Assembly (NCBI RefSeq): GCF_901709675.1
Contig: NC_051096.1
Coordinates: 4,305,001 to 4,369,000, forward strand
Length of the DNA stretch: 64,000 nucleotides
Direction of reading: 5' to 3'
Source of the DNA: Syngnathus acus
Taxonomy: Eukaryota; Chordata; Actinopteri; Syngnathiformes; Syngnathidae
Made by a program: the position numbers and the translations under genes. Shown in pieces: positions 1 to 11,760 of the stretch (within the stretch, counting starts at the first letter, position 1; every line of letters begins with the position of its first letter). The notes below the pieces were generated by a model. It worked only from the letters and a program-made list of their open reading frames with translations, had not been told where the DNA came from and ran no database searches.

Positions 1-688
1 TAACGGGGGACTTATGTTCTTGAGATAGCTCCTCGGCGTCAGATGGCATTGTTTGCCCGTTCTGCTTTCTAAACTCGCATTGTCTCATCCTTCACTCCTC
101 TGAACACCAATAAAAATGAGAATCCAATCTACTGATGCATTTTGAAGCACGGGGACTGACAAATGAAGCCCGATACAGACAGACGAAAGACAAACAAAAG
201 AGCGTAAAGAGGCAAGAGAGCAGCGGAAAGTCGGTAAAGAAAGAAAAGTGGAAGCCGGGGGAGAGATTTATTGCCCAAGCAACGGATGAGCTGAAATGAG
301 ACAAAACACAGCGAGCTGAGAAGTGGATTATGGCTGTTCTGATTTCATTTCTATGGCAGATATAATGACGGTTAGTTTTCTATTCATATTTTTTGGATCA
401 GTGGCGGCACAGTAGTCAAATCAGGTTTCAGGGTCTGGCCAGTGGGCATTGACGAGGGCCATTAAAGTGTCATTACCATTTTGTGCCATTACTGAGCTGT
501 TGCGCCAGAGGAATTACCTTGCTAATGAGATCAACCTGAACCCGACGAATGCTTGCGATGAGGATGACGAATTCTACGTAGGCGCAACAAGCCACACAAA
601 TACACGTGAGGTGGTCTCGACTTTAAGATTTTGTTATTAATCTGATTGTAGTTTTAGATAAATCCAGGAATAGCCCATCTTATACATA
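1..688. other. no recognisable gene
   Basis: AT-rich sequence. The short open frames on both strands lack known motifs, splice context or coding character. Nothing supported. Confidence 0.5.
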
Positions 689-1165
689 CACATTAGGGTT
701 GTGCATCTCTTCACAAGAGACGATTCAAGGACGGTGAGAGTGGAACGATTCAATTCGGTCTGATTCGGCGGGATTACGATTCGATTTGATACGGTGCGGC
801 TTAGCTCGAGAGGCTATGATGCAATACATTTTTGTTGACATTTTATATACATTTACATGAACTTGCCAGTACTGTAAATGTGCAATTTCCTTCTATGATA
901 TCTTTCCAATAAAATAGGATTTGATGCGTGTCGTGATATATTTCCAAGTGAAAAGATTTAATTAGATGCTCTATCATTTTTAAAACGAATTTTTCCGATT
1001 GGTTTATGTTACAAAAACAATAAAATAATAGTTTTGTCTGTATTTATAGAATAGAACAGAATAGAATAGAATAGAATGCCCTTTATTGTCATTCTACAAC
1101 TTAGTTGTACAACGAAATTCGGAGAGCTGCTCCCTTCCTAGTGCAAACATTACAAAATTTAAAAA
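689..1165. repeat. degenerate interspersed repeats plus (AGAAT)n
   Basis: From about 689 to 840 the sequence repeats variants of 'gattcgatt/gattcgg', a style typical of old DNA-transposon-derived repeats in fish. At about 1050-1078 there is a short tandem run of 'agaat/tagaa' units. It is followed directly by 'ccctttattgtcattctaca' and 'acaacgaaatt', a sequence I recognise as a widespread fish retroelement 3' tail. The family assignment is from memory of the motif, and no target-site duplication was found. Confidence 0.45.
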
Positions 1166-4100
1166 AGTATAAAAGGAAGTCTGAGAATAAAAGTGAAAGA
1201 TCTTATTTACAGTATAGCTATTATTCTAAGAATGAATTTATTTTGTTATCTTTATAATTTTAATCTATGTGCTGCTGCAGACGCTCTTAAATGCCACACT
1301 ACCAAAGATGATCCAAATATTATTTGACTAACACATCTTCGTGTCTGTTCACACTTAGTGCTTCTAATTAATGACCCGCCTCGTATTAACAGTGTAGAGA
1401 ATGCTGAAAAGTGTTGGTTTTTTTTGCACCGAGAGGTAACGTAAAGGCCAATGCCAGTTAACGTCAGGGAGGACACTTGGCTGAGGTACAAAGTGGCAAA
1501 AAAAAAAATAGCCATTGGAGTGGAGGAAAAAAAACCGACTTCAATCTTCATTTTTTGACCTCATTCATCAACCTACGAGTGGTATTTGAAATCAATAGGC
1601 TTCATACTTTGAGCCATAATTTCTTAAGGAGAAAATAATTGGTGGCACTCTACTAATTAGACTTCGCCCTACAGTGCAATCATATTTAATACATAAACCG
1701 AATTTAACATAACCCATCTCTACTGATCAGCATCTCAAAAACGAATGGATGACAACCTAAAATTGCATGTATGTTACTCAAAACATTCCACTTTTGAATA
1801 AATAATCCCCACTCTGACCCGGAATCGTGCCTCTTTCACGCAAACAATTCCAATTTCCTCTGTCTCACTTCCAATTCCCCGTGACACTTATTGAGAGATT
1901 TACATAGAAAAAAAGCCAAGTGGGGTGCTGCTCTCGATTGGAATGTGGGAAGAGGTTGGGGTGTGCGCAAGTGTCAGCGCAGACAGATCACCAGCCTGTC
2001 AGCGGGAAGCCATTCAGCCTGAGAGGTGTCAAGCATGATAATCCCTATGGGAGAGCCGAGTCTGCAATAGCGGCCGCAGATGAGCTTATGTGAAAATATG
2101 CCATCACTGTATGCATTTCAGAAATGTAGGTCGAACGATATCGAGTCTTTGTCAAATATGCATGCGTTCTGACTCTAACATCATCCTGTTGCTCCCCATT
2201 CCTCCTTTCCAGTTTCTTCTCAACCTTCTCCCAAATTGCAATGTTGTTGCAAAATACACTGCAGGAGTTATCAGGCCGCATAATGACTTCATTCTGTTTT
2301 CTCTATGAGTCATTGTTTTTGTTGATAGTCTGGCCCCACAATTGTATCTAATAAATTCATTCAAATGTTTCCAAGCACACTCGCAAACTTGTTCAGCCTC
2401 CCGTCGTTTTTTTCCGTATTTATTTTAAATGCACTGTGAGGACAAACATTGTAAGCATTGGATAGAAATGGGATAAAATAATATTCACTGTTATTATAAT
2501 GGCGAGCGGATGAGAGCAAGCTTGCGCCTGATCCGAGCCAACTGGCCCCTGCGGCGCCCTTCTAATGTCAGAGTCAAGCTGGCAGCGGTGATATGACTGT
2601 CACAGAGAGGCAGAAGGAGGAACAATTGACTTGTCAAGTAAGAGTCACTTGACAACTTCTCATAGATCAATTATGGGGAATTTGCTACCTGGGCCAAAAT
2701 GGAGGAAACCTGGATTTTGCATTTCATATATGGGCTAGCATTGAAGGTTGAGCTCTACGGTAACATCGTTTTATATATCCAGCATTTTCCGCCGATATAA
2801 TTAAATAATGGCACTAGCCACAAATTAGAAAAGAGGTCTTTGCAGAGAGGATATTCTGTTGGTTGTAAAAGAGCAAATGGTCTGTACAAGAGGGGCCTGG
2901 AGGCAAAAACATAAATGAGCAGCGTAAACCTGTTTGCAAAAGCGCTAGACAACGACAATGAGGAAACGGAGGTCACAGTGGAAGGACAGAGGGTTATGGA
3001 AACAAGAGGAAAGGCTCGTTGATAGTCCTAATGTGACGTTTTAGAAAAAAAAAAAGTACTGAAGGGATTTATCATCTTTTTTTTTTTTGTAATGACGGCA
3101 ACTTTATTTTTCTGCACAAATAACGACATTTTGTTTTTGGTTGAAGAACGGGAGAAAGGGCTAAAGAGAAAAGGTATTAATCCATTTAACGCTTGACATT
3201 TCAGACTCACCCATCCTGGTCCCATTTTTACACCCCCCAAAACACTTTGAGATTTTTTTCTTTTTTTTTTCAAGAGCCCAGAAAACACTTAGAGTTATTG
3301 AAAAAAGTTACGGGCTACAACCCATTTGGAATATTGCATCTAACATCTTTTATTTGCTCCTTTATATTAATTCAAGAGAAGCTAGTTATCGACGCCAATA
3401 TCTGATTTACCCCTGCTGGGCCTTATGGGCTCAGTCGAAAAGCAAATCTGTTGCTTTAAAGGACTTGTTTGTGCGCATTTTCCAATGACAAATTTTAATT
3501 AAAACGATCAATTTGGGACACCATGTGGAGTTTGCAGCTGCCAATGGCATCCAGCAGTGAAGAAGAGGGAAAGGGCTTATTTTGTGTGGTAGGACAAAAC
3601 ATTATTTGGCTGTCATTTCACACACTTGTGTGAAACTGTGATTGCCCTCAGTTTACCAAATAGGGAAAAATATTTGGGAATATGAAACAGTACACATTCA
3701 GCATTTACTGTAGATGAGATGGAATTAATTAAAAATAACAACCTTGAGGTCAACAACCAGTAAACATAAATATATTATGTTTATTCCCAAGTATCCGCAA
3801 CACTTCACGAGTCTTCAGCATCAATAGTTTAACGATTTTTCTCGGCGGGAGTTTAAAGAGATCTTATCATCTCACTTATAAGGTAGCAAAGAGAAAGCAG
3901 AGGGCGATCATAAATGTTTTTAATGTCCTTCAAAAACCTTATTTAGTAAAGAATCTTCCCGGTACTAAAGGCAACAATCTCCGGTCCCCAGGTAATTACA
4001 GTCTGCATCTCCTGACTATATATTATCGTTTAATGGGAGGCACTCTTCACTCCTCTTGTTTCCCTGAACGGTAATTAATGGGATGGATGACGCCAAGATA

Positions 4101-4578
4101 AGGAGGATGAAGAAAAGGTAAAAGGAAAGCAGAATGGAAAACTTCTCTTATCTGATGACCGGCCGAGTGACCTTTGAGTTTCCCTTTCAATCTCCCCACC
4201 TCCCGCCCTTGTTGCTCTTTTTTCCAGTGTTCTCTTTGACAAGCTGCCAGATCTAATGTCCTCTGTGAAATGTGCCTTGTCAACTCCCATAAACTCTTAT
4301 ATCCATCAAAGTTACCCTCTTTATCCCCCAAAAACACCCTCCATTACAGAGAGTGATTAAAAATGATCGCTAATTATTGGGACGGTCGAAGCTACGGTGA
4401 GTTTTAATAAAAGGAATAATGGAATTATTGTTTGCATATTATTACACCGAATGGTAAAAACAGATGTTGACCCACAAATCTGACGTAAGGATATTAGCAA
4501 GTATTATTGATTGAATAAAATCAAACTCCAGCTGAAAAGGTATGATGCAGAAAAAAAAAAATTAAGGGAAGCAAAAGC
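1166..4578. other. gene-free AT-rich stretch
   Basis: No exon with convincing coding character and splice sites was seen on either strand. It contains poly-A and poly-T tracts (for example 3044-3054 and 3077-3088) and nothing else I can name. Confidence 0.45.
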
Positions 4579-4889
4579 TACCGTATTTTCCGCACTATAA
4601 GGCGCACCGGATTATAAGGCGCACCTCCAATGAATGGCCCATTTTAAAACTTTGTCCATATATAAGGTACACCGAATTATAAGGCGCACCTTCAATGAAT
4701 GGCCCATTTTAAAACTTTGTCCATATATAAGATATATACATTTGGCCCGCGGGCCGGACTTTGGACACACCTGCTGTAGTGGCTCAATATTGGTCCATAT
4801 ATAAGGCGCACCTGATTATAAGGCGCACTGACGGCTTTTGAGAAAATTGGAGGTTTTTAGGTGCGCCTTATAGTGCGGAAAATACGGTA
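4579..4889. mobile_element. TA-flanked palindromic MITE ('GGCGCACC' family), copy 1
   Basis: The element body runs 4581-4887 between TA dinucleotides (4579-4580 and 4888-4889). Its ends are inverted copies beginning CCGTATTTTCCGCACTATAA. Inside it, the unit 'ATAAGGCGCACC' recurs several times. There is no coding sequence. A TA target duplication fits the Tc1/mariner type of insertion, so this is probably a non-autonomous element mobilised in trans. At about 4741-4779 it contains a piece (ggcccgcgggcc...ggacacacctg) resembling the terminal part of the hAT MITE found at 15553, probably an internal insertion or recombination product. Confidence 0.8.
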
Positions 4890-7800
4890 ATTAGTACATA
4901 AGATTAGAGGTCTTGTTGTGAGCTCTAAAGCGATTTTGGCCAAATACGGCCAACGTAACGTGAAGCTAAAAGGATCGGAGGCATTGCAGAGATGAGAGTG
5001 CATGAAAAGATGAGAAAAAGTCATCATCTATTCTGGTAAAGTGCACCATTGGACATCAGACAGAAAGTATGATGAGGTACAAACGCTTCCCCGTGCATAT
5101 CAAACAGATGATTTTGTGATGCCACCGTGGTGTTATCAACTGTAGTGAGATGGTAATGCAGGCGGATGAAGAAGTAGGTTGGTGAATTTCTTGGACAATG
5201 CATACCAAATGAGATCGACAACATTGTTCAGCTTGGCATTTCCTACGCTTGCATCAGTCCATCTTTGTGCCAGTACATTTTTAAATATCTTGTATTCACA
5301 ATAGTTTGAGAGGAGTTCTGTATGGAAAGTAATTTATTTATTTTAATGAGGAAAGCTAAAGTGATCAGTGAATAGGGGAAAAACAAATGTTGACCTTGGA
5401 TTAAAAGTTGTAGGAACATCAAGGGGGGGGGTGACAGATTGGTTTTGCTATCCCCTGAGATGTGCCACCAACAGGGTTTGAAATGCCATTTTCTGGCTCC
5501 GACATCTCACGTAATGACATTTCCAACTCCAACTTGACTCAATAAAATGGTAGCAGAATACTGGATGTAATCCAGTTACAGTAGTGAAGACACGTGCACA
5601 CATACTGATTCGTAACATCAACCAATTGTTGAATTGAAACCCGCCAAATGATGCCTTTAATTTTATGGTCAAGGGAAAAAAAAGTAAATTACGATAAAAG
5701 CATCCAAAGTTTTTGGCTTTAAACATTCAACTGAGTTCCCTGAAAAGTGGCCTTCCATGTCCTCAGCCTGTGTACTACTTCTTCCTGGAACATCACGACG
5801 AAAAATCATAAGAGACTGGCATAGATTTACGAATAAGAGCAAATGGCTGCAAGAAATAAGCGGGGACAGAGTGTAATGTTGCACGCCTATCAAGTAGCAA
5901 AGTAGAGAAAATGCGTCAGAGACACAGGATAAATCTGAAATGATATTCCGATTATACAGCAGTGATGTATTTAATTGTTCGACTAATAAATGGGGCGATG
6001 CATTGTTTATATTCCGCTAATGATTATCAATGTCTGTACACAGCTAAGGCCGCGACAACGACATGTTAATCAGAGGGTAAAATTATAGCAATTTATTTCA
6101 TGGCTAAAAAGAAAAAAAATGGTTACCATAGAAACAGAAGTAAATTGGAAACATTTGGTAAAGGCTCAGTTTAGTGCGTGGGGGGGGTACTTGTAAATAT
6201 TGCAATAGACTACACAGACTGGTGGAGAGTGAATGTGGTCCAGGTTGAATATGTTCAGCCATCCAAATATTCTACATCTGCTTATTTTCAGCTGCTGGAT
6301 TCGTGACACAAGGTTACGTTCCCAAAATGATGTTTAGTGCTGAGTCACTGACTCCATTTTCTTAACGCTCCCTTCCTCTGTTCTGCTTCTCCGATGGAAA
6401 AAGTGCACATGTTCAAACAGCAGACAAGAATCTTTCTGATGCCCACTTGTCAGTTTGAATGAGTTAATTCTCGACACAGCCACAACGCCTGTTATAAGAG
6501 GGTGTGCGCATTTGTGCAAAGACAAAAGGCAACATGGGATTTTCTTTTTGTTTATTGATTTTTCTTATTCAGATTGAATCTGAACTAATTGACAAATAAC
6601 ATGCCAACATCACAAGTGACTTCAGTACGTGATCCCCATTATTTCTCAATGAGATGTCATGTTTATAATTGAAAATATTATGTCACGGATCACAGCTGCT
6701 TTTGCTATCATCGTAATTACCCCTGTTGTGTCATTTAGATGTTAAATTGGGTGATTGTTAGCCAACATAAAACAATTCATCACATTAATAGCATCCTATG
6801 GGATTGAATGTTATTGAAGATTTTTGATGCACGTTCCGTTTCAGCTTGAGCAACAGCGCTGATGCGCAATAATACGGAATGAGACGTTTATGTCAGGGTT
6901 CAAAACCGTTTTTTATTTTTGCAATTCTCTTTTCAACTATTGTCCCAAACGTTGTCATGAATATGAATGTTGTCTAGTGAAGGCCACTTGCCAATTTTAG
7001 ATAGCGGATATTTTCCAAGTGGTACGTGCTAAACAAAAATAGATTGGCAGCCTTTGCCAAGGTTTGTACTCTTTTGTGATTCATTTATATATTTTTGGGT
7101 GGAGTGACCTTCAGTAATTTCTTATTGGGATGTCACAGAATCCAGTGAAAATAATAAAAAATAAAATTAGCAGGTTATTATTACCATCATCATCAATATT
7201 GATTTTAAGAAGGTGTTGAATGTTTGACAAATGTGTTTATCTGAGCATGTTTGCTAGAAGGAAAGCAAACAACTGGAAAGAAAAAGAAAACAAATTAGAA
7301 GAGTGAGCACAATTCCCAACACACACATGCAATCACGCACACACTAAGACAATCCAGGCTAGATAATGAAGAACTGAGGCCTATCGCTTGGGGTGATTAA
7401 TTATCCATGTCACCAGATTGGAAGATGCACAAACAAAAACTAGTCTGTTTTTCTTTTCCATCGCTAAATGCAGCTTGAGTGAGGATTCGATTGGAGTAAT
7501 GACAGCTATTTGTTGATGGATGATTGCAGGTGAGCATTTTTGAAAAATACAGGTTGGGGATGTACAGTAAATTCCTGCTGCATATTGGTGAACAGTGTGG
7601 CACTAAATGAGCAAAGCAAAAAAGTAATACTATAAACTAAATATAGATTGTGATGACGAAAAATTGTCATCTGTTGTCATTTTCATTTCAAATTGTCGTT
7701 TTTCCCAGGTCCCCTGTTAAGTATCTACGCTCGCCCGAATACAAAAGTGAAGATGTGGTATGTATAAAAGAAAAGAGGAAATTGAATTCGGCGAGATGCC

Positions 7801-9326
7801 GGCAAGAGTGACCTCTTCATCTATCGATTCCTCTCCTGTCTGAATGGATCAGCGTCGGGGTGTGAGGAGAACATTAATTTGGAAAAGTGTGAAGGCAGCT
7901 ACTTTTGGAAAAACTTTAGACAGGAGCACATTCGTTCACGTTTTGTTATATACATTTTTGCAAGCAATTACCCAAGTTAGTTCCAGATTTTTAAACAGTA
8001 AAAAAATAATCACCAGCATAAAATACTCATAGTGATAAAATGCAAATATTTCCAATTTTAAATTTTAACACATTTAGACATTCAATATAACAGTACTCAC
8101 AGTCATATCTTCTTTATCCTCTGCCAAAAGCTGAGATGTCAATACTGTGGAGTAATTTTTCTTTCCTTGTATCTTAAGGCACCACTGTAACACAAAGCAA
8201 ATTTGGCCTTTAAATCAAAAGTCAGAGTGTCAGTTTCGCTTCAAGGCAATCAAATAAAAACGTAGACGTGTCACGGTAAAATCAAACGGTGGGTTCGCTT
8301 TTTTGTCTGCAATAGTCAATACAACAACAACTTGTCTCTGTTGTCACTTACTGTAGCTGACAAGTTGCTATGAAATGACATTTTGCTCCATTAGCGTCAA
8401 GGCCTTGGCTTGCTTTCTGACATCTCAACATAAAGACATGAGTAAAGAAAACAGCCTTTTGTAGCTGTTGCGTCAGAATTTGATTAGCATTCCGAGTGCC
8501 GCTAACCCACAGGAGTCCTCGAAAATACGATTTTCAATTTGTGGCATTAAAATGGTAGTACCTTCATCCTCGCATCAATTCCAGACAGGATGTGTGGAAT
8601 GTTAATAAGATTATGATTTAAACCCCTTTGGCGATGCACCGCATGGTTCAAACGTTGGATAGGTGGCGTGCTGAAATGTTAAATTGTGCAGCCAAGTGTA
8701 CTTGTGGTTGGGATTTTTAGCATTGTTATTGATTGAAGTACATTAAAAAGATGGATGTAGTGTATACTTTATTATTTATTTTTTATCATTTTTATATTTT
8801 ATTTATTTTTATTTGTTTTTGTTTATTTTTATTTATTTTTATTGTATTATTATTATTATTATTATCCTTTATTACATTTGTGAATTTGTTGGTATGGTGT
8901 TTTTTTTTTTTAATTCCCATAAAGTCAGCAGAAGGAGACAAAAATTAAACAAGGAGAGATAAAAATAAAAAGATCGTTCTGTGAAGTGTAGATCAGGTTT
9001 TCGTTATATAAATAAAGCAGCAAGTGGTTGGATTGGGAATCTTCAAGTATGTCAGGAATAAAGAGAATGAACAAATCTGTGATGCAAATGTAAGAAGAAA
9101 AAAAAACACTTTTGTCTATTTATAGAATTTGGAGTATGTGATGGGTTCACAAGAGTTCCCGTTTGTCTTTAGCTTTAATAACTCTTCATCTAATAAAAAA
9201 AAAACGTCAATGTTTTATTGAGGTCAGACTTGAGCTGTGACAATGGCAGCTGTCATCACTCAATTGTGTGGGATAATCAGTTACGGAACTGTGTGCAAAA
9301 GCAACTGCAACGTACTGCTTCACTTA
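4890..9326. other. gene-free AT-rich stretch
   Basis: No supported exon. There is low-complexity sequence near 7140-7200 and strong T-rich low complexity from about 8755 to 8880 (runs of 'tttattttta' and 'attatt'). The open frame across the latter is an artefact of its base composition. Confidence 0.45.
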
Positions 9327-9420
9327 CCGTATTTTCCGCACTATATTTCCGCACCTAAAAACCTCCAATTTTCTCAAAAGCCGAAAGTGCGCCTTATAAT
9401 CAGGTGCGCCTTATATATGG
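9325..9420. mobile_element. 'GGCGCACC' MITE, copy 2 (truncated)
   Basis: It starts after TA (9325-9326) with CCGTATTTTCCGCACTATA and keeps the subterminal 'cctccaattttctcaaaagc' and two 'gcgcctta' motifs. It then stops without the opposite terminal inverted repeat, so it is a one-ended fragment of the family at 4579. Confidence 0.75.
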
Positions 9421-10598
9421 ATTCTAATTTACAATTTGATATGAAGAGCAAAGAAAACAATCAAAAAGATCACAATGCTGACAAAGAGCACTCATCAAAC
9501 TTGCTGATATCCCATCCATACTTTCATGTCATGGTCAAAAATGGAATTGCCGAGTCTCAAAAAGCACAGTAGAGTGACGGCATTGTTATTGACAATATAT
9601 CGCTCAGCCCTCAAGCGTTTTCCCTGCGAGGGAATTCAGTTTGCATATATTATGTCAATGAAATACAGCATCACAGCAGGTGATATTACCTTGCCCGGCC
9701 ATGTGTCTCTCCCTTAAGGCCTCCTAAATGCACTGAGTAGTCGTCAAGGGACCCATTTATAGCTGTCCGTTCCATTCGCGTGAATTACATCCCACATAAT
9801 TTCCATCTTTGTTCATGCACGGCGCTGCCAAGAGCCCGTGTGGTTGACACTGGGATAAATCAAAGCAGTCCGCCATTTGAATTAAGGTTCCCCGAGTTAC
9901 AAGCTATCATTGGAGTGAGTCATGTCGTCAAGTATGGAAGGCAATGGGCATTTGCGAGAAACCGTGCCAAGAAGGGATAGCGAGGAAGTCGCACAAAGGA
10001 TGTTTATTATACTAGCCGATTTATGATTTAGCATGTTTGCATCAATCAAGAAGAAAACCGATGCCCTTCAACGGAAGGGGGGGGGGGGGGGGGACACGGT
10101 GCATGGCCTCACAGCTTGCCAAGATAAAAAGCTGTGGAGCAAATGTTAACACTATTCGCATTCCAATGAGTGTTTCACTCATGTATCGTGGCTATGACGA
10201 AGGAACGAGACACATTTTTCCAAAAGCTTAATTATTGAACAACATCTGTCTCCAAAATCTCCTTACGTTCCATTCTCCTGGCTTTATCTGTCATCCTGTT
10301 GATTTCACGAGACACAAAAGCAAGCAAAACAAACAAAGCTCTCCACTCCAGGCTGAAAACAACATATCACAAAGTGACAACAGAGCTATCCAATTTACTT
10401 TGACACAAGCTAGACTACCATGAAACCGTTGTATTAAACCTTCAACAGCTGAAATTTCCCAAGGCAAAACTACCACGCAAATATCTCTACTGTACTTTTT
10501 TTAAACAATCCAGCTGCTTGATGAGAAATCATTTTTGAATCATCTGGACTGAACAGATTGAAATGACAATGTAGACTTTTGGTGCAGATTTTTGCAAT
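9421..10598. other. no recognisable gene; G-homopolymer
   Basis: No supported exon. A run of about 16 G's lies at 10078-10093. The overlapping small open frames have no recognisable motif. Confidence 0.45.
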
Positions 10599-10985
10599 TA
10601 CCGTATTTTCCACACCATAAAGCGCACCGGATTATAAAGCGCACCTTCAATAAATGGCCCATTTTAAAACCTTGCCCATATATAAGGCGCACCGGATTAT
10701 AAGGCGCATAGAATAAATAACTCAACGTTGCTCAAACGTTAATGCAATCACAATATAGTAAAACTCGAAATAGTGAAAACAATATATCAATAACTCAACA
10801 TTGCTCAAACGTTAATATCACACAACACACAAAATAAACACATAAAGCTTACTTTTATAAATTAGTCCTCATCCACGAATCCAAATTGGCCCATATATAA
10901 AGCGCACCGGATTATAAGGCGCACTGTCGGCCATTGAGAAAATTGGAGGTTTTTAGGTGTGCCTTATAGTGCGGAAAATACGGTA
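10599..10985. mobile_element. 'GGCGCACC' MITE, copy 3 (full length)
   Basis: The body is 10601-10983, flanked by TA at 10599-10600 and 10984-10985. The terminal inverted repeats are partly degraded on the left (ccgtattttccacaccataa) and intact on the right (gtgcggaaaatacgg). The interior includes two copies of 'ctcaac(g/a)ttgctcaaacg' and is shared, in reverse complement, with copy 5 at 55085. The shared core shows that these two are the longest members in the window. Confidence 0.85.
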
Positions 10986-11451
10986 CTTTAAACAAGGTAT
11001 GAATCCTGAATAAAAAACCCAAGGCCATATATATTGTATTATATTGTTGCTCTGGAAAAACTAAATATATATACTGTGTGTATATTTTTTGTCCTCCAGG
11101 CTTGTCTGTGTCTTCATCACTCTGCCTTGTACGCTGCTGATGGCCTCGGAGGCAACACACACTTCTGTGTGAATGCATCACTACTACTTGTCAGGGCAGT
11201 TGGAAAAGATTTTGAAGCCAATACGACACGACATATTGCTGGAGGACATGTGAAACCTCAGGCCTAAACTCGAGCTTCACTGGCACGAGAAACCGAGTCC
11301 GGACAATTGGACACAACCGCAGGAGAGGGTTTGAGTCTAATCTGCAATATATTCACCTGTTTTGGCTCTTATATGAATTTAAGAAAATCGGAATGTCTCA
11401 ACGGCATCCATACAAGGCCCACGAACAATTCCGGAAAAATTAAATGATTCT

Positions 11452-11760
11452 ATGTGTGCCTTATGGTCTGAAAAATACAGTAGGTCCATGAAGATAATGA
11501 GGGAATTTGGTGTGGCTGAACATCTCTGGTCCTGACCTCAACCTGACCCACTAGAACACCTCTGGGATGAATTACAGTGGAGACTGAAAGCACATCGGTG
11601 TGACCTCACAAAGGGTCAAAAATGCCATTAAACAGACACCTAACCCTTGTGGGGAAAGTCTTCCCAGAAAAGTGAAGCTAAAGGGTGGACCACCGTCCAA
11701 TTGGACTCGATGAATTATGAGGCAGTCAAGTTGAATGTTTCTGTTGGGAGTTGTAGCTTA
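11452..11760 (+). pseudogene. decayed Tc1-like transposase fragment
   Basis: Sequence from about 11482 to 11760 matches, by motif, the C-terminal part of a fish Tc1-type transposase. It has a 'PDLN' equivalent at about 11535 and, one frame over, 'EHLWDEL' (gaacacctctgggatgaatta). The nucleotide layout after that (ggtcaaaaatgcc...cttcccagaa) also follows the usual Tc1 order. The frame is broken by shifts and stops, and the N-terminal DNA-binding half and both inverted repeats are missing, so it is a dead relic. The 30 bases before it (11452-11481) look like a worn end of the 'GGCGCACC' MITE. Confidence 0.65.

Noticed and set aside
8733-8948. Phe/Leu/Ile-rich open frame resembling a membrane protein
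   Set aside because: It is a translation of T-rich low-complexity DNA.
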